The notes under the pieces are model-generated. The model was not told the DNA's origin. It saw only the letters and a program-made list of their open reading frames with translations, and ran no database searches. Shown in pieces: positions 51,268 to 59,269 of a DNA stretch of 64,000 nt. Numbering within the stretch: the stretch's first letter is position 1; each line of letters starts with the position of its first letter. The position numbers were made by a program, and so were the translations under genes. The DNA comes from Croceivirga thetidis (GTDB lineage Bacteria; Bacteroidota; Bacteroidia; Flavobacteriales; Flavobacteriaceae). The stretch is taken from positions 278,280 through 342,279 of the forward strand of contig NZ_JAAWWL010000002.1 in the NCBI RefSeq assembly GCF_012272815.1, read 5' to 3'.

Positions 51268-53244
51268 ATGAATATGCTGCGTAGAGCTTTAGCATCCTTT
51301 TTAATTACATACTTTTTTCCTTTTTTGATTTTCAGTCAGGAGGACGATAAAATTGTTCAAATAACAGATGATCCACTCGTTCAGTTTCAAAGAAAAGAAA
51401 CACCGACTAACAAGTTCAATTACTTTTTATCAATAGAAAACCCTTATGCCGAAAGTTCTGCCTACGATTGGTTGGAGACTTTAAATGTTTATATAGATAG
51501 TTCACAAAAGACCAATGATTCAATTACCGTTCGACTCTATAAAATATTAAATGCTGAATTATATAACCATCTAAAGGATTATACAAAAAGTCTAGCAGTT
51601 GCAAGGGAGGTTTATGCCCAAATGGAGGGTCTTTCAGAGGAACAGCAAGAGTTCTTGCTTGATGTCATGGATAGGAACTATCAGGCCCTAAAAATGTTTG
51701 ATAAGCAGATTGAAATTAGAACCTTAAAACAAACCAAAGGGTTTACTAATAAGATTAAATTTTACGATGTCTATGCTGAAATGGGTCTTTACAGAAAGGC
51801 TATGGATCAATACATAATGGATGAGCAGGGCACAATTAATGAAAGTGATTTTTTGGGTAAGGCCGTACACCGAAATAAAATCGGTAACTACTTAAGACTA
51901 GATAATTCTCCATCAACGGCAATTAATGAATTTAATAAAGCATCTGGGTTTTTAGAGGTCTACAATAGTGATATTTCATCTGACAAAACACAAGAGGCTT
52001 TGAATCAAAGTGCTTTGTTGGGCCTACAAATCAAAGGTAACATTGGTAAAAGTATGGTTGATTTAGGAGAATCTAGAGATGCTATTCCTTATTTGCAAGA
52101 GAGCATTGAAGGACTTAAAAAATTGGATTCGCCTGAGTATTCCGAAGACCTAATCGATAATGCACTGTCTTTAGCTGAGGCACATATTGATTTAGGAAAT
52201 GTCAGGACAGCTAAGAGACTTTTGGATTCGTATACCGAACTAAACTCCTTAGACCAAGAACAAAAAAGAAATCGACTTCTGGGCAACTACTATGACAAAA
52301 TTGAAAATTTTAGAAGTGCTTCTGTATTTTATCGCAGAAACGATAAGCTTTTGGATTCGCTACGGCAAAACGAGCAGTCCATTCTAAAACAACAATTAGG
52401 TGTAATTGTTGGAACCAATGATGTAGAGAATCAAATTACTCAAATGCAAGAGCAAAAGGCCGAGCTTGAAAAAATGAAAGGCGAGGTTAAAAACCGTGAT
52501 GAGCGCTTTAATTTGGTTATTATTTCATTGATATTTACGTTATTAGGATTTGCAGGATTGATTTTCGCGTATTTGAACAGTATTAAGAACCAGCGATTAA
52601 TTGAAAAGCAAAAATTCATAATCGAAGACTCTTTAAAGGAGAAAGAATCCTTACTTAAGGAGATTCACCATAGAGTTAAAAACAATCTTCAAATGGTCTC
52701 AAGTCTTTTGAGTCTTCAAACTAAGAATACCAAAAATAAGTCTGCAATTTTAGCCTTGGAAGAAGGAAAAAGTAGGGTTAAAGCGATGGCCTTAATCCAT
52801 CAAAAATTATATCAGAACGAAGATTTATCCGTAATCGAAATGCAGGGTTACATCGAAAGTTTGATAAACAGTGTCCAGTCCGTATATAAAAAAGGAGGGC
52901 ATAATATTTCAATAACCATTGATGCCGAAGGAACTGAATTGGATATTGATAGGGCAATCCCTTTTGGTTTGATTCTAAACGAACTGGTATCAAATACGTT
53001 TAAATACGCTTTTCCTAAAAGTGATGAAAACGGCAAAATATACATTCATCTCAGGAAGAATGGTAATAAGGGTGGTTATTTTGAATATTCGGATAATGGT
53101 GTGGGACTACCAGATGGCCTAAATGAAAGAACCAATTCTTCAATGGGAATACGATTGATAAACCGTTTGGTCAACCAACTACAATCAACTTTGAATATCG
53201 ATCAAAATTCAGACGGGGTGAGGTTCTGGTTCAATTTTGTGTAG
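51268..53244 (+). CDS. TPR-type sensor histidine kinase with HisKA_2 domain
   Basis: A 658-residue kinase: signal peptide (residues 1-23, ends LIFSQ), TPR-like helical repeats (about 60-375), a coiled coil, a transmembrane helix (LVIISLIFTLLGFAGLIFAYL), a HisKA_2 dimerisation box (LLKEIHHRVKNNLQMVSSLLSLQ) and a HATPase domain (LNELVSNTFKYAFPK, YSDNGVGLPDG, SSMGIRLINRLV). HisKA_2 kinases commonly pair with LytTR regulators, and the LytTR gene is directly upstream. Both are probably one signalling pair, with the kinase gene under control of the repeat array. Confidence 0.92.
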   Translation: MNMLRRALASFLITYFFPFLIFSQEDDKIVQITDDPLVQFQRKETPTNKFNYFLSIENPYAESSAYDWLETLNVYIDSSQKTNDSITVRLYKILNAELYNHLKDYTKSLAVAREVYAQMEGLSEEQQEFLLDVMDRNYQALKMFDKQIEIRTLKQTKGFTNKIKFYDVYAEMGLYRKAMDQYIMDEQGTINESDFLGKAVHRNKIGNYLRLDNSPSTAINEFNKASGFLEVYNSDISSDKTQEALNQSALLGLQIKGNIGKSMVDLGESRDAIPYLQESIEGLKKLDSPEYSEDLIDNALSLAEAHIDLGNVRTAKRLLDSYTELNSLDQEQKRNRLLGNYYDKIENFRSASVFYRRNDKLLDSLRQNEQSILKQQLGVIVGTNDVENQITQMQEQKAELEKMKGEVKNRDERFNLVIISLIFTLLGFAGLIFAYLNSIKNQRLIEKQKFIIEDSLKEKESLLKEIHHRVKNNLQMVSSLLSLQTKNTKNKSAILALEEGKSRVKAMALIHQKLYQNEDLSVIEMQGYIESLINSVQSVYKKGGHNISITIDAEGTELDIDRAIPFGLILNELVSNTFKYAFPKSDENGKIYIHLRKNGNKGGYFEYSDNGVGLPDGLNERTNSSMGIRLINRLVNQLQSTLNIDQNSDGVRFWFNFV

Positions 53245-53245
53245 T

Positions 53246-54040
53246 TTACCTAACATCACTTCGCAACACTACCTTGTGCAGCATTCTCGGAAAAAATCGC
53301 TTCAGGTATATTCCTGAAACCTCTTTTTTTCCAATGTAAGCTTCAAACTTTTCTTTTTCAATCGCGCTAATCATTCTTTTAGCGAAAATATTGGGAGGTA
53401 GTCCGTTCTTGGTTTTTTCATCTTCTTGGTTTTGTGGTTTTCCGTCACCAGTAAGTGCATTTATTGCTACATTGGTTTGAACAAAACCAGGGCAAATAAG
53501 GGTTACGTTCACACCATCTTTTTCATGTTCCATTCGCAAGCCATCAAAAAAACCATGTAGTGCATGTTTAGCACCACAATAACCTGATCGATAAGGAGAA
53601 CTGAATTTACCCATCAAACTTGTTACGGTTACAAAATGCCCATTATTTTGACGAATGAAATAGGGGAGAAGAGCTTTAGTCAACGCGACAGTACCTAGAT
53701 AGTTAACGTCTATTAATTTTTTATAGATTTCAAACTCTGTTTCAGCAATAAGAGAACGTTGACTAATTCCAGCATTATTAATCAAATAATCAATAGTTCC
53801 AAATGAGGACCAGGCTTGTTCTGTAATATTTGGAGCGCCTTCAAAATCAAGTAGGTCCAATGCTAAAATTTTAATGTTATTCGGATTTTGACAATTGTTT
53901 CGAACAAGTTCAAGTTCTTCATTCTTTCTTGAGGAAAGAATAAGTTTACATCTCTTTTTATCCAACTCATATGTTAGTGCTTCACCAATACCGGATGAAG
54001 CTCCTGTTATCCAAACGACTTTACCATCTATTTTTCCCAT
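53246..54040 (-). CDS. short-chain dehydrogenase/reductase
   Basis: A 264-residue classical SDR with TGASSGIGEAL, NNAG, catalytic Ser (VTVTSLMG) and YCGAK (YxxxK). This is the DHRS7/YqjQ-like type with a C-terminal extension (FEAYIGKKEVSG, KRFFPRML). The substrate is unknown. The ATG at 54040 is chosen; the longer reading to 54136 would overlap the divergent menC gene. Only 31 bp separate it from menC. Confidence 0.92.
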   Translation of the reverse strand: MGKIDGKVVWITGASSGIGEALTYELDKKRCKLILSSRKNEELELVRNNCQNPNNIKILALDLLDFEGAPNITEQAWSSFGTIDYLINNAGISQRSLIAETEFEIYKKLIDVNYLGTVALTKALLPYFIRQNNGHFVTVTSLMGKFSSPYRSGYCGAKHALHGFFDGLRMEHEKDGVNVTLICPGFVQTNVAINALTGDGKPQNQEDEKTKNGLPPNIFAKRMISAIEKEKFEAYIGKKEVSGIYLKRFFPRMLHKVVLRSDVR

Positions 54041-54071
54041 GGATTGAAATATAGCTATTTTTAAACTCTTT

Positions 54072-55124
54072 ATGGAAGCCTTATACAAAAAGCACGTTCT
54101 GAATTTTAAAAGACCAAGTGGTACTTCAAGGGGCATTATGACCGATAAAGAAACTTGGTTCTTGATTTTAAAGGATGAAAATAAATTTGGTATTGGTGAG
54201 TGTGGAATACTACGAGGATTAAGTATTGATGATAAACCGGATTATGAACAAAAGTTGCGATGGACTTGTGAAAACATTTCGATGGGTATTGACAAGTTGC
54301 TTCCTGAACTCATTGAATTTCCCTCCATTCAATTTGGATTGGAGCAAGCATTTCTTTCGCTTAAGGCAGCTACACCTTACAATCTTTTTGCCTCGGAATT
54401 CAATCAAAATGAATCCCCCATTGCTATTAATGGTCTAGTTTGGATGGGTGACGAATCGTTCATGCACGAACAAATTGAGGAGAAGCTCGTAGGTGGATTC
54501 AATTGTATTAAAATGAAAGTTGGTGCGATTGATTTTGAAAAGGAGCTAAAATTGCTTTCTTCCATAAGAACTCGATATAATTCTGAAGTTATTGAGTTGC
54601 GTGTTGATGCGAATGGAGCTTTTGATAAGGACAATGCCCTTTCTAAACTAAAACAATTGTCACAATTCGATTTGCATTCCATAGAACAGCCCATCAAGCC
54701 AAAACAATGGGAGGTAATGCAGGAGTTGTGTAAACAATCCCCTTTGCCCATAGCATTGGATGAAGAATTAATAGGTGTCTTTGAGAAAACCGAAAAGCAA
54801 AAATTATTGGAATTCGTAAATCCGCAATACATCATCCTAAAGCCTAGCCTTATTGGTGGATTTAGAGGGGCAGAAGAGTGGATTGAGATTGCTGAAGAAT
54901 TGAAAATTGGATGGTGGGTAACCAGTGCTTTGGAAAGTAATGTTGGTTTGAATGCCATTGCGCAATGGACTTACACCCTAAAAAGTAGTATGCCACAAGG
55001 TTTGGGAACAGGTAGTTTATTTACAAACAACTTTGATTCGCCGCTACAAGTTGCTGAAGGACAGCTTATTTATAGAAATGACCTATCTTGGCAGCCGAAT
55101 TTAATTGAAGATTTATGTATATAG
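54072..55124 (+). CDS. menC: o-succinylbenzoate synthase (MenC)
   Basis: A 350-residue enolase-superfamily enzyme dehydrating SHCHC to o-succinylbenzoate. The catalytic Lys pair is in CIKMKVGA, metal ligands are Asp in LRVDANGAF, Glu in SIEQPI and Asp/Glu in ALDEELIG, and the second Lys is in ILKPSLIGG. It starts a tight menC-CPBP-menE unit with overlapping ends (10 and 29 bases). Confidence 0.94.
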   Translation: MEALYKKHVLNFKRPSGTSRGIMTDKETWFLILKDENKFGIGECGILRGLSIDDKPDYEQKLRWTCENISMGIDKLLPELIEFPSIQFGLEQAFLSLKAATPYNLFASEFNQNESPIAINGLVWMGDESFMHEQIEEKLVGGFNCIKMKVGAIDFEKELKLLSSIRTRYNSEVIELRVDANGAFDKDNALSKLKQLSQFDLHSIEQPIKPKQWEVMQELCKQSPLPIALDEELIGVFEKTEKQKLLEFVNPQYIILKPSLIGGFRGAEEWIEIAEELKIGWWVTSALESNVGLNAIAQWTYTLKSSMPQGLGTGSLFTNNFDSPLQVAEGQLIYRNDLSWQPNLIEDLCI

Positions 55125-56068
55125 AGCAGGGGTATCGCGGAGATTTGGGAATGTGGAAATACTTTATTATCCCAGTTGGCTTTTTAGGTTTTATGGTTTT
55201 GAATTTTCTCGCTGTATTGGCTTCAGACGTTCCGGTTGATGTAATGATGAACCAGATGATTGAACAATTGGGGGTAAATGTAGTTCTAGCCATGAATCTT
55301 GGTTTTCTTGCCATTGGGTTATTTGTGGTCTTGGGTTGGACAAAATTGATTCATCCGCAGTCAATAACTTCATTAACTACTTCAAGAAAAAGAATAGATT
55401 GGAAAAGAGTTTTAACCGCATTTTTTATTTGGGGAGGACTTACTGCCACATTTGCCCTAGTGGATATATTAGCAGTATCACCTGAAGATTATATTTGGAA
55501 TTTCAATCTGAACAAGTTTTTGGTTTTATTGGTTATTGCCATTTTACTCGTACCATTACAAACCAGTTTTGAAGAATACCTGTTTAGAGGTCATATGATG
55601 CAAGGTCTAGGTATTTTGGCTAAGAATAGATGGGTGCCACTGGTAATTACTTCAACTCTTTTTGGTTTGATGCATATCGGAAATCCAGAAATTGGAAAAA
55701 TAGGATATATAGCACTTATCTATTACATCGGAACAGGTTTCTTTCTCGGGATAATTACTTTGATGGATGAAGGGCTTGAACTTGCCTTGGGCTTTCATGC
55801 AGCAAACAACTTGATTGGATTGTTGATAGTTACTTCTGATTGGGGGGCATTACAAGCAGACTCAATTTTTAGAAGTACAGCTGAGCCGGGCGCTGCCGTT
55901 CTTTCAGAAATTTTATTTCCAGTATTAATCGTATTTCCTATACTACTCTACATATTTGCCCGAATTTATAAATGGAGCGGTTGGAATGAAAAACTATTCG
56001 GAAGGGTTCAATCCAAAGAAGAATTTCTAGCTTTGGAAGATGCAGATGCACCCGAACTTCAAGCTTAA
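55115..56068 (+). CDS. CPBP family intramembrane glutamic endopeptidase
   Basis: A 317-residue membrane protein with about eight helices and the CPBP/ABI motifs: FEEYLFRG (EExxxR), FGLMHIG (FxxxH) and GFHAANNL. These proteases cleave substrates within the membrane (Rce1-like) or act in bacteriocin immunity. It is nested between menC and menE with overlaps at both ends, so it is expressed with menaquinone genes; a direct role in the pathway is not known. Confidence 0.92.
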   Translation: MYIEQGYRGDLGMWKYFIIPVGFLGFMVLNFLAVLASDVPVDVMMNQMIEQLGVNVVLAMNLGFLAIGLFVVLGWTKLIHPQSITSLTTSRKRIDWKRVLTAFFIWGGLTATFALVDILAVSPEDYIWNFNLNKFLVLLVIAILLVPLQTSFEEYLFRGHMMQGLGILAKNRWVPLVITSTLFGLMHIGNPEIGKIGYIALIYYIGTGFFLGIITLMDEGLELALGFHAANNLIGLLIVTSDWGALQADSIFRSTAEPGAAVLSEILFPVLIVFPILLYIFARIYKWSGWNEKLFGRVQSKEEFLALEDADAPELQA

Positions 56069-57077
56069 TAGGAGTCAATTTACAGAAGAAGACTTAGTAG
56101 AAGTTGCCATAAGTTTTATAAAGGAGGGGGAACCCTTTGAAAAAGCCATTGGTGATTTTATATGTGATTGGTTTTCAAAGAATGACTTTGTAGAAGTTCA
56201 AACCTCAGGTTCAACAGGTAAGCCAAAAACAATTCGCATTGAGAAAAGATTCATGGTAAACTCTGCCTTAGCTACCGGATCGTTTTTCAATTTGAATGCG
56301 GGTGACACTGCCTTACTTTGCCTTCCTGCTGAATTTATAGCCGGCAAAATGATGTTGGTTCGGGCCATGGTATTAGGATTACATCTCGATTTTGTATCTC
56401 CAAGCTCTAGTCCTTTGCAAGAAAATAAAAGCGATTATGATTTTTGTGCAATGGTTCCCTTGCAAGTAGAAAACTCAATCGAAAATCTTCATCGATTGAA
56501 CAAGCTCATTATTGGTGGGGCACCAATTTCAAATTCTCTTAAAAACAAGCTCGGTAATCTTGAAACCAAGTTTTTCGAAACCTATGGAATGACTGAGACC
56601 ATTACCCACATTGCCGCAAAAAGATTAAATGATGAATTCTTCAAAGTTTTACCAGGTGTTTCTGTTTCGATTGATGACCGGGGTTGTCTGGTCATAAACG
56701 CTCCAATAATTTCGAAAACAGAAGTTGTAACCAATGACCTCGTAACAGTCGACTCTGAGTCTAGTTTCAAATGGTTGGGCAGATTTGACAACATAATTAA
56801 CTCCGGTGGGGTAAAACTTATTCCTGAGGTAATTGAAAAGAAACTCTCTTCAGAAATCAAAGGGCGTTTCTTTGTTTCAGGAGTACCAGATCATACATTA
56901 GGAGAAAAGCTCATTCTTGTAGTAGAAGGCCAAGAAGTGCCGAAATTAAAAGAAGCATTATCAACCTTGCCTAGCTTAAAGCGTTTTGAGCTACCGAAAT
57001 CCATTCATTTTATCCCGTATTTTAAAGAGACCGGGAGTGGAAAAATCAACCGGACGAAAACACTGGAATTATTGTAA
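56040..57077 (+). CDS. menE: o-succinylbenzoate-CoA ligase (MenE), short form
   Basis: A 345-residue AMP-forming ligase that is shorter than the roughly 450-490 residues of E. coli or Bacillus MenE because the N-terminal subdomain is reduced, as in other Bacteroidota. Motifs: VQTSGSTGKPKTIRIEK (P-loop), FFETYGMTETITH, LGRFDNIINSGGVKL and GSGKINRTKTLELL with the catalytic Lys. It activates OSB for ring closure. The ATG at 56040 or 56046 is possible. Confidence 0.93.
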   Translation: MQMHPNFKLNRSQFTEEDLVEVAISFIKEGEPFEKAIGDFICDWFSKNDFVEVQTSGSTGKPKTIRIEKRFMVNSALATGSFFNLNAGDTALLCLPAEFIAGKMMLVRAMVLGLHLDFVSPSSSPLQENKSDYDFCAMVPLQVENSIENLHRLNKLIIGGAPISNSLKNKLGNLETKFFETYGMTETITHIAAKRLNDEFFKVLPGVSVSIDDRGCLVINAPIISKTEVVTNDLVTVDSESSFKWLGRFDNIINSGGVKLIPEVIEKKLSSEIKGRFFVSGVPDHTLGEKLILVVEGQEVPKLKEALSTLPSLKRFELPKSIHFIPYFKETGSGKINRTKTLELL

Positions 57078-57143
57078 TGGAAACTTTACTCAATAAAAGA
57101 GGTGCTTCCCTAATTCTCGATTTTTAAGACGCCACCCTTCATG

Positions 57144-57151
57144 TAGGTTTG
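57144..57151 (+). promoter_or_regulatory. putative -7 box (TAGGTTTG)
   Basis: Exact TAnnTTTG match 24 bases before the ATG at 57176, with no clear -33 TTG. Confidence 0.35.
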
Positions 57152-57175
57152 TTTAAATCATAAACAATTTCTGAC

Positions 57176-57799
57176 ATGAAAACGATAAGTACATTTTTAG
57201 CCCTGTTTTTGGGTTTAGTAACTATGAATGCTCAAAATGTAAATCCAGCCCAAAATAAATCGAAGGTTGTCATACGTTGTGGTAGTAGTTTTAATGAAAA
57301 CACAGAACCGCTATATGTAGTTGACGGATTAGTGATGTCAAGTAAAGAAATCCAAAAAATCTCACCGGATGATATTGTTTCAACACAGTTCCTTAAAGTA
57401 CCATCTAAAAGTTTTTGTGGTATTCGAGGACAAAACGGAGTTGTACTTATTGAAACAAATCTTCAAAGCCGTAAAAAAAGTGTTGTCCCAAAATGCAGCG
57501 TAAATGTCCTTCCATTTAAAGAGTATTGTATCCAAAATCAGAATTGGACATTACAACAAGACATTTTCAACGCATTGCAGTCCAGTGTAGCTTCTTTACA
57601 GTTAGACAATAAGAGCCCACTTTTAAAAAAACCTTCTCTCAGAATACGTGGTCAGGAGATTACTACGGTTATCCTTGATGGTATTCGGTACGATGCTTCT
57701 GTTCTGAATGCATTGAATCCTGAGGATGTCGAATCCATAAAAATCGCCCCATCTGTAGCAGCAGTCAACTACTATGCAAATGCTAGTAATATTCAGTAG
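57176..57799 (+). CDS. exported protein of two TonB plug-like half domains, no barrel
   Basis: A 207-residue protein with a signal peptide (ends TMNAQ). Residues about 45-95 (LYVVDGLVMSSKEIQKISPD, FCGIRGQNGVVLIETN) and about 150-205 (LRIRGQEITTVILDGIRYD, LNALNPEDVESIKIAPS) both imitate the plug domain of SusC/TonB-dependent receptors. No beta-barrel follows. Four cysteines after the signal peptide may form disulfides. Function is not known; it may be a soluble plug-like adaptor. It begins a run of related plug proteins. Confidence 0.7.
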   Translation: MKTISTFLALFLGLVTMNAQNVNPAQNKSKVVIRCGSSFNENTEPLYVVDGLVMSSKEIQKISPDDIVSTQFLKVPSKSFCGIRGQNGVVLIETNLQSRKKSVVPKCSVNVLPFKEYCIQNQNWTLQQDIFNALQSSVASLQLDNKSPLLKKPSLRIRGQEITTVILDGIRYDASVLNALNPEDVESIKIAPSVAAVNYYANASNIQ

Positions 57800-57806
57800 A
57801 ACTAAC

Positions 57807-57844
57807 TAACCCGAATTTTGTACTTTGAAATAAAATTCGGGTTA
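57807..57844. promoter_or_regulatory. 13-bp perfect inverted repeat before the M24 peptidase gene
   Basis: TAACCCGAATTTT (57807-57819), 12-base spacer, AAAATTCGGGTTA (57832-57844), ending one base before the ATG at 57846. The spacer contains TACTTTG, one base short of a -7 box. It could end the previous transcript, bind a regulator or form a leader hairpin; there is no T-tract. Confidence 0.55.
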
Positions 57845-57845
57845 T

Positions 57846-59192
57846 ATGAAACATCTTCTTTTTGTAGTCTTGTCGATTCTCTTTCATGTTACGTTCGCGC
57901 AGCAGATTCTTCCTGAAATTGAAAGAGCGAGAGTTATTGATGAAATTTTGGCTGATCGATTCAATAATTTGCTTCCAGGTTTAATGGATGAGACAGATAT
58001 TGATATGTGGATATTGATATCACGAGAATACAATGAAGATCCCGTATTGAAAACCATGTTACCAGCCACATGGTTGAATGCTCGCAGGAGAACTATTTTG
58101 GTCTTTTTTCGCGACCAAGCAAAAGACACCATTCATAAACTCGCTGTTGCACGATACAATGTTGGCGAAAATATTGAATCAGCATGGGATAAAGAGAAAG
58201 AACCCAATCAATGGAAAAGGCTTGTTCAATTGATAGAAGAACGAAATCCTAAAAAGATTGGATTAAATTTTTCAAAAGATTTCAATATCGCAGATGGTTT
58301 GGTCAAAACAGATCATGAGGAGTTCCTACAAAATCTTCCGAAGAAATATCATAGTAAGGTGGTATCTGCAGAACAATTAGCTGTGCGTTGGATTGAAACC
58401 CGTACTGAACGTGAAATGGTCATTTACAATCAATTGGTCAACATCACCCATGATATTATTGCCGAGGCATTTTCTGAAAAGGTTATAACGCCAGGGATTA
58501 CCAAGACAGGTGAAGTAGAGTGGTGGATGCGACAAAAAATTACGGATTTAGGCCTAGAAACATGGTTTCACCCAACTGTTGACGTACAGAGAACCAGTGA
58601 AGACCTACAGGGTCATTTGTATTCATTTTCAGGTCGGCCAGATGATATGGTAATTCTCCCAGGAGACCTATTGCATTGTGACATGGGCATAACTTATTTA
58701 CGACTGAATACAGACTGTCAAGAACTGGCATATGTTTTAAAACCTCAGGAGACTCAAGCACCTGACTTTTTACAAAAAGCGTTTAAAGAGGGGAATAGGG
58801 TTCAAGATTTTTTAACGAAGAATATGATTAAAGGGCGAACCGGTAACGAAATTTTGGCTAAATCGCTCGCTGATGCTAAAGCAGTAGGTCTTCGACCGGC
58901 TATTTATACCCATCCATTAGGGCTTTACGGACATTCCGCTGGTACCACTATCGGCATGTGGGATGCCCAAGGTGGTGTGCAAAAGGATGACGGTGAAAAT
59001 TATCCGCTCAATTACGATACCGTTTATGCAATTGAATTAAATACAACAGTAACGATTCCGGAGTGGAAGCGAGATATTAGAATAATGTTGGAAGAGGCAG
59101 GATTTTATGGTGAAAATGGGTTTCGTTATGTAAATGGGCGACAAACAGAATTCTTACTAATACCAAGAGTTAAGCCCCATAAAAGCAACTAG
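57846..59192 (+). CDS. exported M24 family metallopeptidase (aminopeptidase P-like)
   Basis: A 448-residue protein with a signal peptide (ends VTFAQ), an N-terminal creatinase-like domain and a C-terminal pita-bread domain. Metal ligands are visible: Asp in HCDMGITYLRLNTD (two Asp), His in GLYGHSAGTTIG, Glu in YAIELNTTV and the C-terminal Glu in RQTEFLLIPR. Xaa-Pro aminopeptidase activity is likely, but the exported form may be specialised. Confidence 0.9.
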   Translation: MKHLLFVVLSILFHVTFAQQILPEIERARVIDEILADRFNNLLPGLMDETDIDMWILISREYNEDPVLKTMLPATWLNARRRTILVFFRDQAKDTIHKLAVARYNVGENIESAWDKEKEPNQWKRLVQLIEERNPKKIGLNFSKDFNIADGLVKTDHEEFLQNLPKKYHSKVVSAEQLAVRWIETRTEREMVIYNQLVNITHDIIAEAFSEKVITPGITKTGEVEWWMRQKITDLGLETWFHPTVDVQRTSEDLQGHLYSFSGRPDDMVILPGDLLHCDMGITYLRLNTDCQELAYVLKPQETQAPDFLQKAFKEGNRVQDFLTKNMIKGRTGNEILAKSLADAKAVGLRPAIYTHPLGLYGHSAGTTIGMWDAQGGVQKDDGENYPLNYDTVYAIELNTTVTIPEWKRDIRIMLEEAGFYGENGFRYVNGRQTEFLLIPRVKPHKSN

Positions 59193-59269
59193 TTAAGTTG
59201 TTAAATTTTTCTTTAGGCTTTAAGTTTTTGAGTTTTTCTTCAGTATTTTAAAAAGAAAAAATTATTGCT

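Noticed and set aside
54404-54958. 184-codon open frame antisense to menC
   Set aside because: Low-complexity Ser/Asn-rich translation and full overlap with menC, which has all enolase-superfamily ligands.
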